NCBI GenBank assembly: GCA_963921935.1 | Contig: OY998180.1 | Span: 88,099,139-88,163,138, forward strand | Source: Galeruca laticollis | Taxonomy: Eukaryota > Arthropoda > Insecta > Coleoptera > Chrysomelidae | Reading direction: 5' to 3' | DNA: 64,000 nt | Part shown: one piece after another, positions 22,685-33,200 of the stretch | Numbering within the stretch: position 1 is the first letter of the stretch | Layout: every line of letters starts with the position of its first letter | Program-made: the position numbers and the translations under genes | The notes under the pieces: generated by a model | The model's database searches: none | What the model was told of the DNA's origin: nothing | Seen by the model: only the letters and a program-made list of their open reading frames with translations

Positions 22685-24157
22685 TTAATTTTCAACATAG
22701 GGTTTCATAAGATCGAAATTTATTTTTGATTTGTTATTTGTTTCTAAATTTAATACTGTTGCGGAATTTCTGTGTATCTCTAGTATTTCAAAAGGGCCAT
22801 TAAACTTATTTTCTAGCTTGTTTTTTATTGGAGTTTCTTTTACGTAAACTTTGTCACCTACTTCATAATTTGGTTTGTTTTCGGAGACATGTTTGTCAAA
22901 TCGGTCTTTAGCTCTATCTTTTTGCTTTATGGTTTTTTCTCTCGCTATTTTATAATAATAGGATATGCGGTTATTTAGATCTCTAATATATTTAGTAATT
23001 AATTCTTGTTCATTGTATAATTTTTCGGGAGTTCTACCGGACGTGTGTCCAAATACAATTTCGTATTGTGTGAATCCGTGTATTTTGTTTATAGAGTTAT
23101 TATAAGCGATAATAGCAAATGGTAAAATACTGAAGGGGTGTTCATTGGGGTGGTCTGCTAAATTTATTCGAATCATTTCTAACAGAGTAGCATGTAATCT
23201 TTCTAGGGATCCGAGACTTTGCGGATGACCGACACTTGAATATGTTAACTTAATATCGAACATATTACAAAGGTCTTTCATTAACGCATTATTGAATTCT
23301 CGACCGGCATCGCAATGAATGCGAAGTGGTGCACCAAAATGCTGAAAATAAGCTAATAATGAAGTGACAACGGATTTGGCACTTTTATCTTCAAGCGGAT
23401 ATGCTTGAGAAAATTTTGTTAGTTCGTCTCTTATTGTAAGAGCGTAATTCTTTTGAGGTACCTCTAAAATATCAATATTAACACGTTCAAAAGGTGTTTT
23501 AGGCGTTTCAGTTATAACGAGGGGACTGTCCAAATTTTTGCGACATATTTTTGTCTCTTGGCATGCCTGGCACGACTTAATATAATTTTCGACATCTCGA
23601 TTGAGGCCGGCCCAATTATATTTTTGTCGTATTCGCCTAATAGTTTCATTAATTCCGCGGTGAAGGTGGCTTTTGCCATTATGGAATTGATCTAAGATAA
23701 TAGGTATTTGATTTTGTTCTGGCTCTTTAGTAATATTTTGACAAATAGTGAATTTTACGTTAACTTCTGAAAGTAGAAATGATAGTGTTTCTAATATTGG
23801 TAGGTCAGGATTATTTTCGATAAAATATTTTTCTGAAGGTTTAAATAAATCTCGATTTCTGTAAATTGCTGCAAATAAGTATTCACTAATACTGTCTGGA
23901 TCCCATGGTACAGCAATAATAAGGTATTTTCTATTTTTGACAGTTTTACTGCTAAGCACATTAATTTTTGCATAAGAAAAGTCGGGATTTTCCTCAAATA
24001 TATCCTCAATTATTTTTTCATGAAAATCTTGTAGATTGTTTTGTTGAAAAAAGGTTAAAATGTTTTTATTTTGTTTGTCTAGTAGATGATTATTGGAATA
24101 TTCTATTTTAGAATAGTCAATCAGTGATTTTGTTTTATAAAGTTCCTCAAAAGACAA
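22685..24157 (-). CDS. Integrase region of gypsy pol (open, 490 codons)
   Basis: The integrase part of Pol is open for 490 codons on the minus strand. The HHCC zinc domain is visible (HRGINETIRRIRQKY ... CQACQET), then the catalytic core with NIDILEVP (first Asp), IHCDAGREFNN (second Asp) and HPQSLGSLERLHATLL (catalytic Glu). The C-terminal region has YEVGDKVYVKE and FNGPFEILEI, the GPY/F module common in Ty3/gypsy integrases. The upstream junction with RNase H is interrupted by an in-frame stop near 24180, so Pol as a whole is broken. It lies just before env, as in errantiviruses. Confidence 0.9.
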   Translation of the reverse strand: MSFEELYKTKSLIDYSKIEYSNNHLLDKQNKNILTFFQQNNLQDFHEKIIEDIFEENPDFSYAKINVLSSKTVKNRKYLIIAVPWDPDSISEYLFAAIYRNRDLFKPSEKYFIENNPDLPILETLSFLLSEVNVKFTICQNITKEPEQNQIPIILDQFHNGKSHLHRGINETIRRIRQKYNWAGLNRDVENYIKSCQACQETKICRKNLDSPLVITETPKTPFERVNIDILEVPQKNYALTIRDELTKFSQAYPLEDKSAKSVVTSLLAYFQHFGAPLRIHCDAGREFNNALMKDLCNMFDIKLTYSSVGHPQSLGSLERLHATLLEMIRINLADHPNEHPFSILPFAIIAYNNSINKIHGFTQYEIVFGHTSGRTPEKLYNEQELITKYIRDLNNRISYYYKIAREKTIKQKDRAKDRFDKHVSENKPNYEVGDKVYVKETPIKNKLENKFNGPFEILEIHRNSATVLNLETNNKSKINFDLMKPYVEN

Positions 24158-24290
24158 AAATTCTTCTGCAGCAGCATCCTAGTCAATTTCAGGTTTATTT
24201 TCAGTTTGTTGGGATGACCCTGCATCTTCAAGAGCGGGATAAATTGGGTAAGGTAAATATTTAAAGTTTCCTAATTTTGAACGAAATGAA

Positions 24291-25850
24291 TCAGTCATTT
24301 ATGTGGTTAATTTTTATTCGAGAAAGGGCATCAGCATTTTTATTGGATTTGCCAGATTTGAATTCAATTTGATAGTCGTATTCCTCTAATTTGAGGCGCC
24401 ATCGTGCTAGACGACTACCGGGGTCCTTTATAGAGAATAACCAAGTAAGTGGACGGTGGTCAGTTATAAGGGTAAATTTTCGGCCATATAAATAGGGTCT
24501 AAAGTGTTTAACTGCCCACACAATTGCCAAAAGTTCTCTCTCTATCGTAGAGTATTTTGTTTCTGCTTTGCACAATGTCCTAGACGCATAGGCTATCGGT
24601 AAATCCTTACCTATTGGGCCTTGTGACAAAACCGCACCGATTGCAAATGCGCTAGCATCGGTAGTTAAAAGAAATCGTTCTTCAAAGTTTAGGTATATCA
24701 ATATCGGAGTAGAGGTAAGAGCATTTTTTAATTCTTGAAATGACTTTTGACATTCGGAGTCAAAATTAAATGGGACATCTTTTTGTAAAAGTTTTGTCAT
24801 TGGTTTGGAAATTTTAGCGAAGTTCGGTATAAATCTTCTGTAGTAACCAGCGAGTCCCAAAAAGGATTTTATTTCCTTTTGGTTCGTAGGTTGAGGGAAT
24901 TTTTGGACGCATTCAATTTTTGCCGGAAACGGCTTAACGCCATCTTCCGTGATTAAATGTCAAGGTAGGCGACTTCTTTTCTCAAGAATTCGCACTTGTC
25001 TGGCTGAAGTTTTAAGTTAGCTTTTTGAAGTCTCTTGAATACTTCTGTTAAGCGGGTAATATGTTCTTGAATTGTCGGTGAATAGACGATGATGTCATCC
25101 ATATAGACAAGACATCGCTCGTTTTGAATTCCAGCAAGGACATTGTCCATGACCCTTTGGAATGTTGAAGATACATTTTTTAGACCGTACGGCATTATGA
25201 GGATTTCGAAATGTCCGTTTTCAACTGTGAAGACGGTCTTTGGTATATCTTCAGGCATTATTTCAATTTGATGAAAGCCTGATGCAAGATCTAGTGTCGT
25301 GAAATATTGACACTTACCAAGCTGGTCCAATAAATCTCCAATGTTTGGTAACGGGTATTTGTCGTCTACAGTAACCTCATTAAGTTTTCTGTAGTCTACG
25401 ACAACACGCCATTTTTGTTTGCCTGATGCGTCGAGCTTCTTGGGCACACCACACGAGACACGTCCATGGAGAATTGCTGGGTTATATAATGTTTTGTGAA
25501 AGCATTTTATTGATCTGATCTTTCACCTCTTGTTTATGAATTTGGGGATAGCGATATGATTTTACATAAGTGGGCTTAGAATTTTGCGTATCTATAGAAT
25601 GTTTTATTTCGTTGGTGAAAGTAAGTATATCTCCTTCTAAATAAAAAATGTCAGAAAAATCATGGCAAAGTTGGGAAATTAAGTCTCGTTCTTCTTCATT
25701 AAGATGATCAAGTCTTAGTTGATTTTTTAATTCCAATGTTCTATCGGTGCACATTTCTTGGGTAGTTAGTTGAATATTATTTACGGTATTTATTTCATAT
25801 GGTTCTAAGTTAAGTTTTGAAAATGTTAGTTTTAGGTATACAATTAACAT
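24291..25850 (-). pseudogene. Reverse transcriptase and RNase H of gypsy pol
   Basis: RT is spread over 25482-25850 (N-terminal linker with TYVKSYRYPQIHKQEV) and 24953-25447 (WRVVVDYRKLNEVT, FTTLDLASGFHQIEI with the motif A Asp, CLVYMDDIIVYS with the YMDD motif). RNase H follows at 24291-24860 (GLAGYYRRFIPNFAKISKPM, LTTDASAFAIGAVLSQ, STIERELLAIVWAVKHFRPY, TDHRPLTWL). Frame breaks occur near 25460 and 24950-24870. All catalytic residues I could check are present, so the damage is by small indels, consistent with a young insertion. Confidence 0.9.
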
Positions 25851-26560
25851 TTAATACTGAAACAAAAAATTCTCCTTTTTTATTCATTTTAACTAATGCG
25901 TTTGGTAGTTTAACTTTCTCTACTTCTTGACCTACTAGTATAGCATCAGTATTAACTAAATCGCATTTTAGTTTAAAGATTTGTTCAGTCCTGGGTTCAA
26001 TGGAAATTGTATTTTTGTAAATTTGTGGAAATTGGTTTTCGATTGAAATATTGGTAGTTTCATTATCTGTTACTTTAAATAATGGTACAATTTTGAAATC
26101 AGTAATAAGTTGTTTATTTTTTAGATCAACTATACAATTATAATGTTCTAAAAAATCCATGCCTAATAATCCATCAAAATCAATATCTAAATTACAAATA
26201 AATACACTGTGTGGATCGTTAGGTTTAAATGGAATAAGGGTTGATTCGTTAACTCTTATTTTTTGGTTCGTTATACCTTGAATAATTACATTTTCAGGGG
26301 ATCGATTTCTATAATTTTCGCAAGTTTTGGGTTTGAAAATTGATAATCCAGCACCTGTATCAATTAGAATTTTATAAGTGTTTGTTCTGTCTTTAATATA
26401 GTATAAGTTTTTAGAATTTACCGGTAAGGTATTTTTTACATGAACATCTGTTCGAGGCAGTCCGATTCTGGACTGTTCAAACTCATGGTTTGAATTTGTG
26501 AACTGAGGTCTGGGATCGACAAATTTGAAGTTTGATCGTTTTGCGGATCTGGGGGTTTCG
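25810..26560 (-). pseudogene. Gypsy protease region of pol
   Basis: The pol frame opens upstream of the Gag stop (overlap of over 100 nt, in the -1 frame relative to Gag) and contains ILIDTGAGLSIFKP near 26335-26385, the active-site triad DTG of a retroviral aspartic protease. A later FDGLLGMDFLEHYNCIVDL matches the second protease signature. The frame breaks near 25850 before RT. Confidence 0.82.
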
Positions 26561-27772
26561 TTTGTAAGGGGCCTTGTCGAAAATCCTGATAATAATCATG
26601 ATTTGGATTTAGGAGGTTATCAGAATCAAAATTATAAACATTTTCATTATTATAATCAAAATTGTCTTGTTCGATATAGCTATAATCGAAAGTTTCGTCT
26701 TCATTCGTATTGCAAACTGGTACACCATTATCAGAGTTAGGATCACTATCAGCAGTATAATAGTTTTCCTCTATTTCACTATTAACAGTATAATAGTCAG
26801 GAGCACTGGGATTAATTTCTTGGTAATATTCTTGATAATCAAGTGAATTATCAGAGTATTTTTCTTGATTTTCATAGTAATTTTGACTATCATCTGTATA
26901 ATAGTCATAACTGTTATGAGAGTGTTTGTTAAAATCATGATTTCGATTGAAATGAAAAGTTCTTTGTTGATTAAAATTTGTGTGGGGTCGATTTCCCGGT
27001 GGTCCTTGAGGTCTAAAACTTGGATTTGATCTAATTACAGATGGGCGATTTTGATTTTGTTGGTTATTTTGAAATTGTGGCCTTTGTTGAAAATTTTGGC
27101 CTGTTTGGTTATGTGAATTAGGGGTTTGATTTGGTCTAAAGGAACCCTGAGCTAAATTTTGAGATTGTCTTTGACGTGTGAGACACTCATTTATAGTATG
27201 TCCTATTCTATGACAAAAATTACATTGTTTTGGTGAATTTTGGCTAGATCTACGAGTAGGTATATTATTTGTATTACGATTAGTCTGAGGTTTGTGGTTT
27301 TCATAGTAAGTTAATTGAAGTTCTCTTCTGATTCGTGAAATAGCTGATAAAACACTTATTGGATTACTAGCTCTAACAATTTGACCAATTTTTGGATCTA
27401 GACCGGTTAATAAAGTATTTAAAGTTAATGATTCTATAAGACGTGTTTGTGCTACTTTCTGATCTGTTGTTAAATGCTATTGTTTACTTATAGCTGAATA
27501 CATTTTTTGCTTCCAGTTTGTAATCTCGAAACAAAAATTAATGGCGATTCGTTTGGTAGTTGTGTTAAAAGTACTTTTTGGTCGTTGCCGGCCATTCTGT
27601 AAGCTGTTTTACAAGCATTTATAAAAGTATTTAAGAAAATTTGATTACCGTCATATTCCGGAATTATTGAAAATATTTCGGATAATCTGTAAGGTTCTAG
27701 ATTTGACGCTTGATCCGTTTGAGCAACTGGAGTATTAGCATTGACATTTGTTGCACTACGTATTTCAGGCAT
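26436..27772 (-). pseudogene. Gag of errantivirus-like element, with Tyr-rich tail
   Basis: The N-terminal frame (27488-27772) starts MPEIRSATNV and has the LSEIFSIIPEYDGN pattern found in errantivirus Gag. A one-base frameshift in an A run near 27505 and a TAG near 27474 break it; after that the frame is open to the stop at 26436, about 345 codons without a useful ATG. This part has a CCHC zinc knuckle, CNFCHRIGHTINEC, then a Gln/Asn/Pro-rich segment and a striking stretch of repeated DYY/NYY motifs with Asp, Asn and Ser. Zinc knuckles are unusual in errantivirus Gag, which is more often basic without CCHC. Pol overlaps its end in -1. Confidence 0.78.
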
Positions 27773-28084
27773 CTTGCTTTATATTAAAATGATTGTATTC
27801 AAAATAAAAGTAAATTATGACAATAGAACTTGGTAAAAATAAAAAATAAATTGCAAAATATTAAATAAAAATAAAACGAGATGATTCTTACGTAAATATT
27901 TTCATTCCTTCCTTGGCAGCTGAAATCCTTATCCGTGAGCCTTGCTACACCTGGTTAGCAGTTTGCGTGTTCCTGGTGCCGGAGAGACCGTCTGCTTCTT
28001 GAAGATCTGGAGCTGGTACTTGAAAATTCCTTAAAGGTTTAGGAACCACCACACTTAGTTAGGCAATCCTTGTTCTAAATGTGT
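27773..28084 (-). other. 5' leader of LTR element
   Basis: Untranslated leader between the primer site and the gag ATG, about 310 bp. It contains no open frame of note; splice donors for env mRNA would be expected here or in gag but none was proven. Confidence 0.6.
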
Positions 28085-28109
28085 TTAGGAATCCTACTGA
28101 CCGCGCCAC
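28085..28109 (-). promoter_or_regulatory. Primer binding site
   Basis: Immediately inside the 5' LTR, the minus strand reads TGGCGCGGTCAGTAGG. It begins TGG as a primer site complementary to a tRNA 3' CCA end should, and resembles the tRNA-Ser-type site of several Drosophila errantiviruses. The tRNA identity is inferred. Confidence 0.55.
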
Positions 28110-28477
28110 TGTAATATTCACAAATTCACATTAAACTTTTTAAAAACAATTTTTATTGAGTTACACAGTTTTATGTTATATAAAAAATAATTAATAGGTT
28201 GAAATTATAATTGTAACTAACTATTTTACATAAAGTCAAAGTATTTATAGATTTTGTTAAATCAACGTCAGGGTTTATTTTCATGGAGAACTCGATGTAG
28301 CGTCGCTCCCATGAAAGTGCAGAAATCATTATTTTTCTGTAACATGATATTTGTGTTACTTAATGTGTTTATTTTATAAAAACGCAACGTAGCATCGTTC
28401 TCATGAAAATACGGAAATCGTAATCTGATGTTTGACATTGCGTAACATTACTTAAACATAAGCATTTTTTCCTATAT

Positions 28478-28479
<2 letters not shown>
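28110..28479 (-). repeat. 5' LTR of errantivirus-like element
   Basis: Partner of 20307-20676, oriented as the 5' LTR on the minus strand. It adjoins a TA microsatellite (28484-28540) on its outer side and the primer binding site on its inner side. Confidence 0.9.
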
Positions 28480-28540
<61 letters not shown>

Positions 28541-28975
28541 TGACAAGTATATAGATTGTGTTCATTTGAATGAAATAGTTTGAAAATTATTGCTGTGGAG
28601 AAAAGGACAGAGACAGATCAATGTCTGAATTAAGTATATTTAATAGCAAACAAAATATCAAGCAACACATATCATACAACTCTATTTTGCATTCCCATCC
28701 TAAAAATGTTAATGTTGAAAAATAATATTATGTCAACAACAATCACTATAGTCTTAGTTCTTTGGAGCAAAATTAAGGTCACATTTCACTACTCTTCGGG
28801 TATGCAGACTCAGGATTTATAAACAATTCCATTCTTATTGTTTTCCAATAAAAAATTTATTTCACGGGATGAAAATTGTAGTTTATTTCATCTTCGAATA
28901 TCGGTATACAATTATGTGAATCTGATGGTCTGATAATTTAGGATAAATGAAAATAAAGTGTTATATGATAAAATA
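28541..28975. repeat. Tandem duplicate unit, copy 1, right part
   Basis: Matches 29556-29990 (shared blocks GACAGATCAATGTCTGA, TGTGTTCATTTGAAT and GCAAAATTAAGGTC). Together with 19640-20225 it forms copy 1 of a unit of about 1 kb. No coding signal. Confidence 0.8.
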
Positions 28976-29911
28976 TGCTAGAGCTCGTAAAACAATTCAT
29001 TCATTACATGAAACATTGTCTGGCAGTGTACTCTCTTGTTTTGGTGATAAGCATTAGTCCCCTAGATTGTGTGATTCAACATTATTAGAACAACGCTAAA
29101 AGCAAATGCACTTTGAAGAATGAAATTCTAATGCAATCACATTTATGCAAATTCCATACATAATCACATCCTATCTACTTTCCAATTAAAAAAAATATTG
29201 CTAATTTAAAAAAGACCGTTTTTCATTTAATTCACATTTTGTACTAATTTTTGGGGAATCTGTTATAAGTTTATAGAGTAGTATTAATACTACCAGTTTG
29301 TTTCTTGGAGAATCTAAACCAGAATGTTTGGTCTGTGCGATTTTTCACCAATTTTTCTATACAATTTTCTATTACTCAAAAGATTTGATTAAACATATCA
29401 GGTATGGTAGAATATCAGCTTCAATAAGTCTTTTCATAAGGGATTAAAATTACCTCGACTTTCTGTTTTGTTTAATCCAGTTCAACTTTAAACAATAGAA
29501 GCATTTCCACAATCTCTGGAGAGTATATGTTCTTGATGTTGATGCATATATACTGACAAATATATAAACTGTGTTCATTTGAATAAAATATCCTGAAAAT
29601 TTACTGCTGTGAAGAAAAGAGCAGAGACAGATCAATGTCTGAGTAAAGTATATTTTATAGCAAATAAAATTTTCAACAGAATATCTTACAATTCCATTTT
29701 GCATTTGCATCAAAAAAATGTTAAATTTGAAAAATGGTATGTCAAAAATAATCACTACATTCTTGGTTTGGAGCAAAATTAAGGTCTCATTTACATTTTA
29801 CTACTCTTCAGGTTTGCAACAATTAAATTATTATTATTATTATTATTTTCCAATAAAAAATTCCTACCATGTGATGAAATTTGTTTGATACAATGTAGTT
29901 TATTCCATCTA

Positions 29912-29969
<58 letters not shown>

Positions 29970-29990
29970 CATGTGAATCTGTTAGTTAAT
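28976..29990. repeat. Tandem duplicate unit, copy 2
   Basis: Uninterrupted copy of the ~1-kb unit. The place equivalent to the LTR insertion in copy 1 is around 29545-29555 (GATGCATATATACTGAC), where only a short TATATA run exists. Copy 2 contains its own (TA)n tract at 29921-29967 that copy 1 lacks. Confidence 0.8.
29921..29967. repeat. (TA)n microsatellite
   Basis: About 23 TA dinucleotides just beyond the 3' end of the zinc-finger gene. Confidence 0.9.
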
Positions 29991-30032
29991 TTTTCAAAAA
30001 AATTTTTTCTTAATAAATAGCTCACACTTTTA

Positions 30033-30292
30033 TTATGTCTTATGAAACCCTTTCACATGTTTCTTCATACTTCCAGAATCGTAAAACCCTCTGGAACATA
30101 TCATACAATGATATGGTGTTTCTCCTGTATGTATTCTTATGTGAGATTTAAGATTGCTAGCCTGAGAAAAACTTTTGCTACAATATGTACATTTGAAAGG
30201 TTTCAGTCCTAAATGGAGCATTTCGTGACGCTTAAGGTGTGGTTTCTGTTTGAAAGTTTTGTTGCATTGTTCGCACTTATGCAAACGTTCGC
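30033..30292 (-). CDS. ZAD zinc-finger gene, coding exon 4 (terminal)
   Basis: Acceptor TATTTCAG, phase 1; it completes the linker HTGERLHKC. Three fingers (CEQCNKTF, CTYCSKSF, CMICSRGF) and the stop TAA at 30033-30035. No perfect AATAAA was seen in the short AT-rich flank before the TA tract. Confidence 0.92.
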
Positions 30293-33200
30293 CTGAAATA
30301 AAAAAATCATTATGTTAGTCTTAATAACTGGTTAGAAAGGTGTTCTTTTGATTGCAAGTAATGAATACCTATATTAGTATTTAACTTTCAACGTCCAAAT
30401 GGATTGATGAAATTTATAAAATAACTCAGTTACTCTTATTGATGTTGGCGAAGAATTTATGAAATTAAACAGTAGACATAATTTTTAATAGATACTTCAA
30501 TTATACATAAAATTAGATTAATTAAAACTAGTTCAAATATGAATAGTATATTTTAATGGACTTGTATCAATTTTTCATTAGAATTATTTTCAAACTCACA
30601 ATTCCAAATAAAATGAGAAAAATAATAGGACAATTTCTAGGACTATCCATTAGATTTTAAACATTATAAACAAAATACAATATACATAGTAAGACAAAGA
30701 CAAGCAAAAATACTACTGGGAAACTATGACCAGAAGAGATTGGAAGAATGCACTAACCAGAACAAGAGTTTTAACAGGGGTTCTAACAGGATATTGTTGG
30801 TAGTGTCTACTGAGCCAACTGCTGTTAAAATGGTCTGCAATACTTGTCAGATGGAAATTACTCATGGAGAAGAGGTATGTTGTGATAGTTGCCAAGTAAC
30901 AACGCATTCTACCATTAATTGTTCGGGAATATCCACTTCTGAGGTGAGGGCCTTAATATTACAATAAAGGAATTTACTGTACTTTTGTGAAGAATGTCGA
31001 GATGCTTTCAAAAAAGTTCCAAAACTGCTTAGGGAAATGAGGGACGTGAGAAAGGAGATTGACACATTAAAGGAGGACGTGGAAGCTCTGAAGCAAAATG
31101 AAAAACGAGAAGTCAAAGATATAGAACAGATAGCGCTGGAGTTGGAAGAAAGAAAAAATAAATCGAAAAATATTATTATACTCAACATAAATGAATCAGT
31201 TAAAACAAATAAAAACGAGAGAATGGAAGATGAAATGAACACAGTGAGAACCATTTTGTCAGGGACAGGAGTGGAAAATCTAGAATTTAGAGTCTAACGT
31301 ATTGGAAAATATGAACCTGGAAAAAACAGACCCTTAAGAATAATGTTGGCCAAGCCAGAAGCAGCAAAGGAAATTTTGCGAAATAAAATCAAAAGGTACT
31401 AACTAACTATCTTTGATGATCAAACCAAAGCGCAGAGAGAATATTATAATAAAATAAAGAAACAGTTAGCAGAATGTAAGAACCAGGGGGAAAATAAGTA
31501 TATAAAATACATAAATAATATTCCCACATTAGTTGATTCGTCCCCTTCAAAAAACTCTCAACATAGATAAAAAAATATCCTGAAGTGAATGACTGCCCGC
31601 ATTTCAATGAAAACATTATTTATTTAAACATAGAAAGTTTTCTACCACATAAATCGGACATAATTGCTTATATTATGTGTTATAACCCTACATTAATAGT
31701 ATTAAGTGAATCGAGAGTCACCAAGGATATAGGAGAATTTGAATTACAAATTAATAATTACAGTGTAGTCTGATGTAATAGCCATAGTCGACATACTGGA
31801 GGTGTTTTAGTATTTATAAAACAAGGAGTAGACTACAGAATTCGAAAAAACAGTATTATTCCTGGAAATCTTTGGATGAGATACGTTGAAGTAAAAATAT
31901 CAAATAAAAAGTGGTAGATTGGAGGACTCTATCACTCGCCCAGTTCAAGTGATGCAGTGTTTATTGATTGTTTGGAGGAACTATTAGAAGGCTATTTGAT
32001 TAAAAATAATTTTATATTGTTGGGAGATTTTAATATTGATTTTGAGGATAACAATGCCTTCTACACAAAAAAAATTTGTTAAATATGTTGGTTTAACTCA
32101 AATAATTACGCAGTATACTAGAATTACAGCAAACTAAAAAACCATTATAGATTATGTGATAACAAATTGTAGTGATGTTCAAGCATCTGTATTTCATACA
32201 CCTAAGATAACTGACAATTCAATATCTGTCGGTTGTTTTAAATCCAATATACATGTTCCTGAAAAAAAAAACTGTATGTTCGAAATATTACTTCTGAGAC
32301 ATATTCAAACATAAATATTGAACTAATTGATCCAGCATGACTATTAAATTCGATTGATGTTAATGCAATCTTGAATGAAATAATTGTTAAAACTAAGATT
32401 CTCATAGATAATATCCTGCACCTGAACACACTATCTCCATAAAAGATAATAATTTACCTTACTATGATATTGAATTGAAAAATAAAGTCAAGGAAAGAGA
32501 CTCAATATATAAAGAATTTAAAAAAAGTTACAATTCTCCTCAGAGATATCAATTCTGGGAACACTATAAAATTGTTAGAAATCAGTATGTTAATATGTTA
32601 AAACATAAAAAAATTCTTTACTATGAACAACAAATTGACTCAAATCGTAAGAATCCAAGAAAAATGTGGAAACATCTTAAATCATTAATAAATCCAGTAA
32701 ATAATAATGCAGTTAATAAATTCATTTTCCGTAAAAACAATTCAATAACAGTTAGTGATAAGGAACAAGAATTTTAATACTTATTTTGTTAACAGTGTTT
32801 CGAGTATATCTGATAGTATTCCACAGTCTGAGGAATGGTCATCTTCACATTATGTAGTTATTGGCAGTTCGTTCTCTGAATTTAAATTATTAACTATGAC
32901 TGACCTTAGAAGGATTGTTCATTCTTTGGAGAATAAGAACACATCCGAAGTATTAAATAGCAAATTTTTGATAGAAACATTTGAGGTTTTTGGGCATGTG
33001 TTATTAAACCTTGTTAATACATCTCTGGAAAAAGGAATTTTTTCGGACCAACTGAAGATAAGTACTGTTGTTCCTATACCAAAGGTGAATAATGCAATTG
33101 AAGCAAACGAATTTCGGCCGATAAATACTCTACCAACATTGGAAAAAGTTCTTGAAATGGCAGCGTACGAGCAATTAGTTGAATACTTTGATCATAATAA

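Larger units (their letters stand above)
20307..28483 (-). mobile_element. Errantivirus-like LTR retrotransposon (gag-pol-env)
   Basis: An 8.2-kb Ty3/gypsy element with two 370-bp LTRs, primer site, polypurine tract, gag, pol (protease, RT, RNase H, integrase) and env in canonical order on the minus strand. Every gene except integrase carries at least one frame break, so this copy is not autonomous. It sits inside a TA microsatellite within copy 1 of a tandem duplication. Confidence 0.92.
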
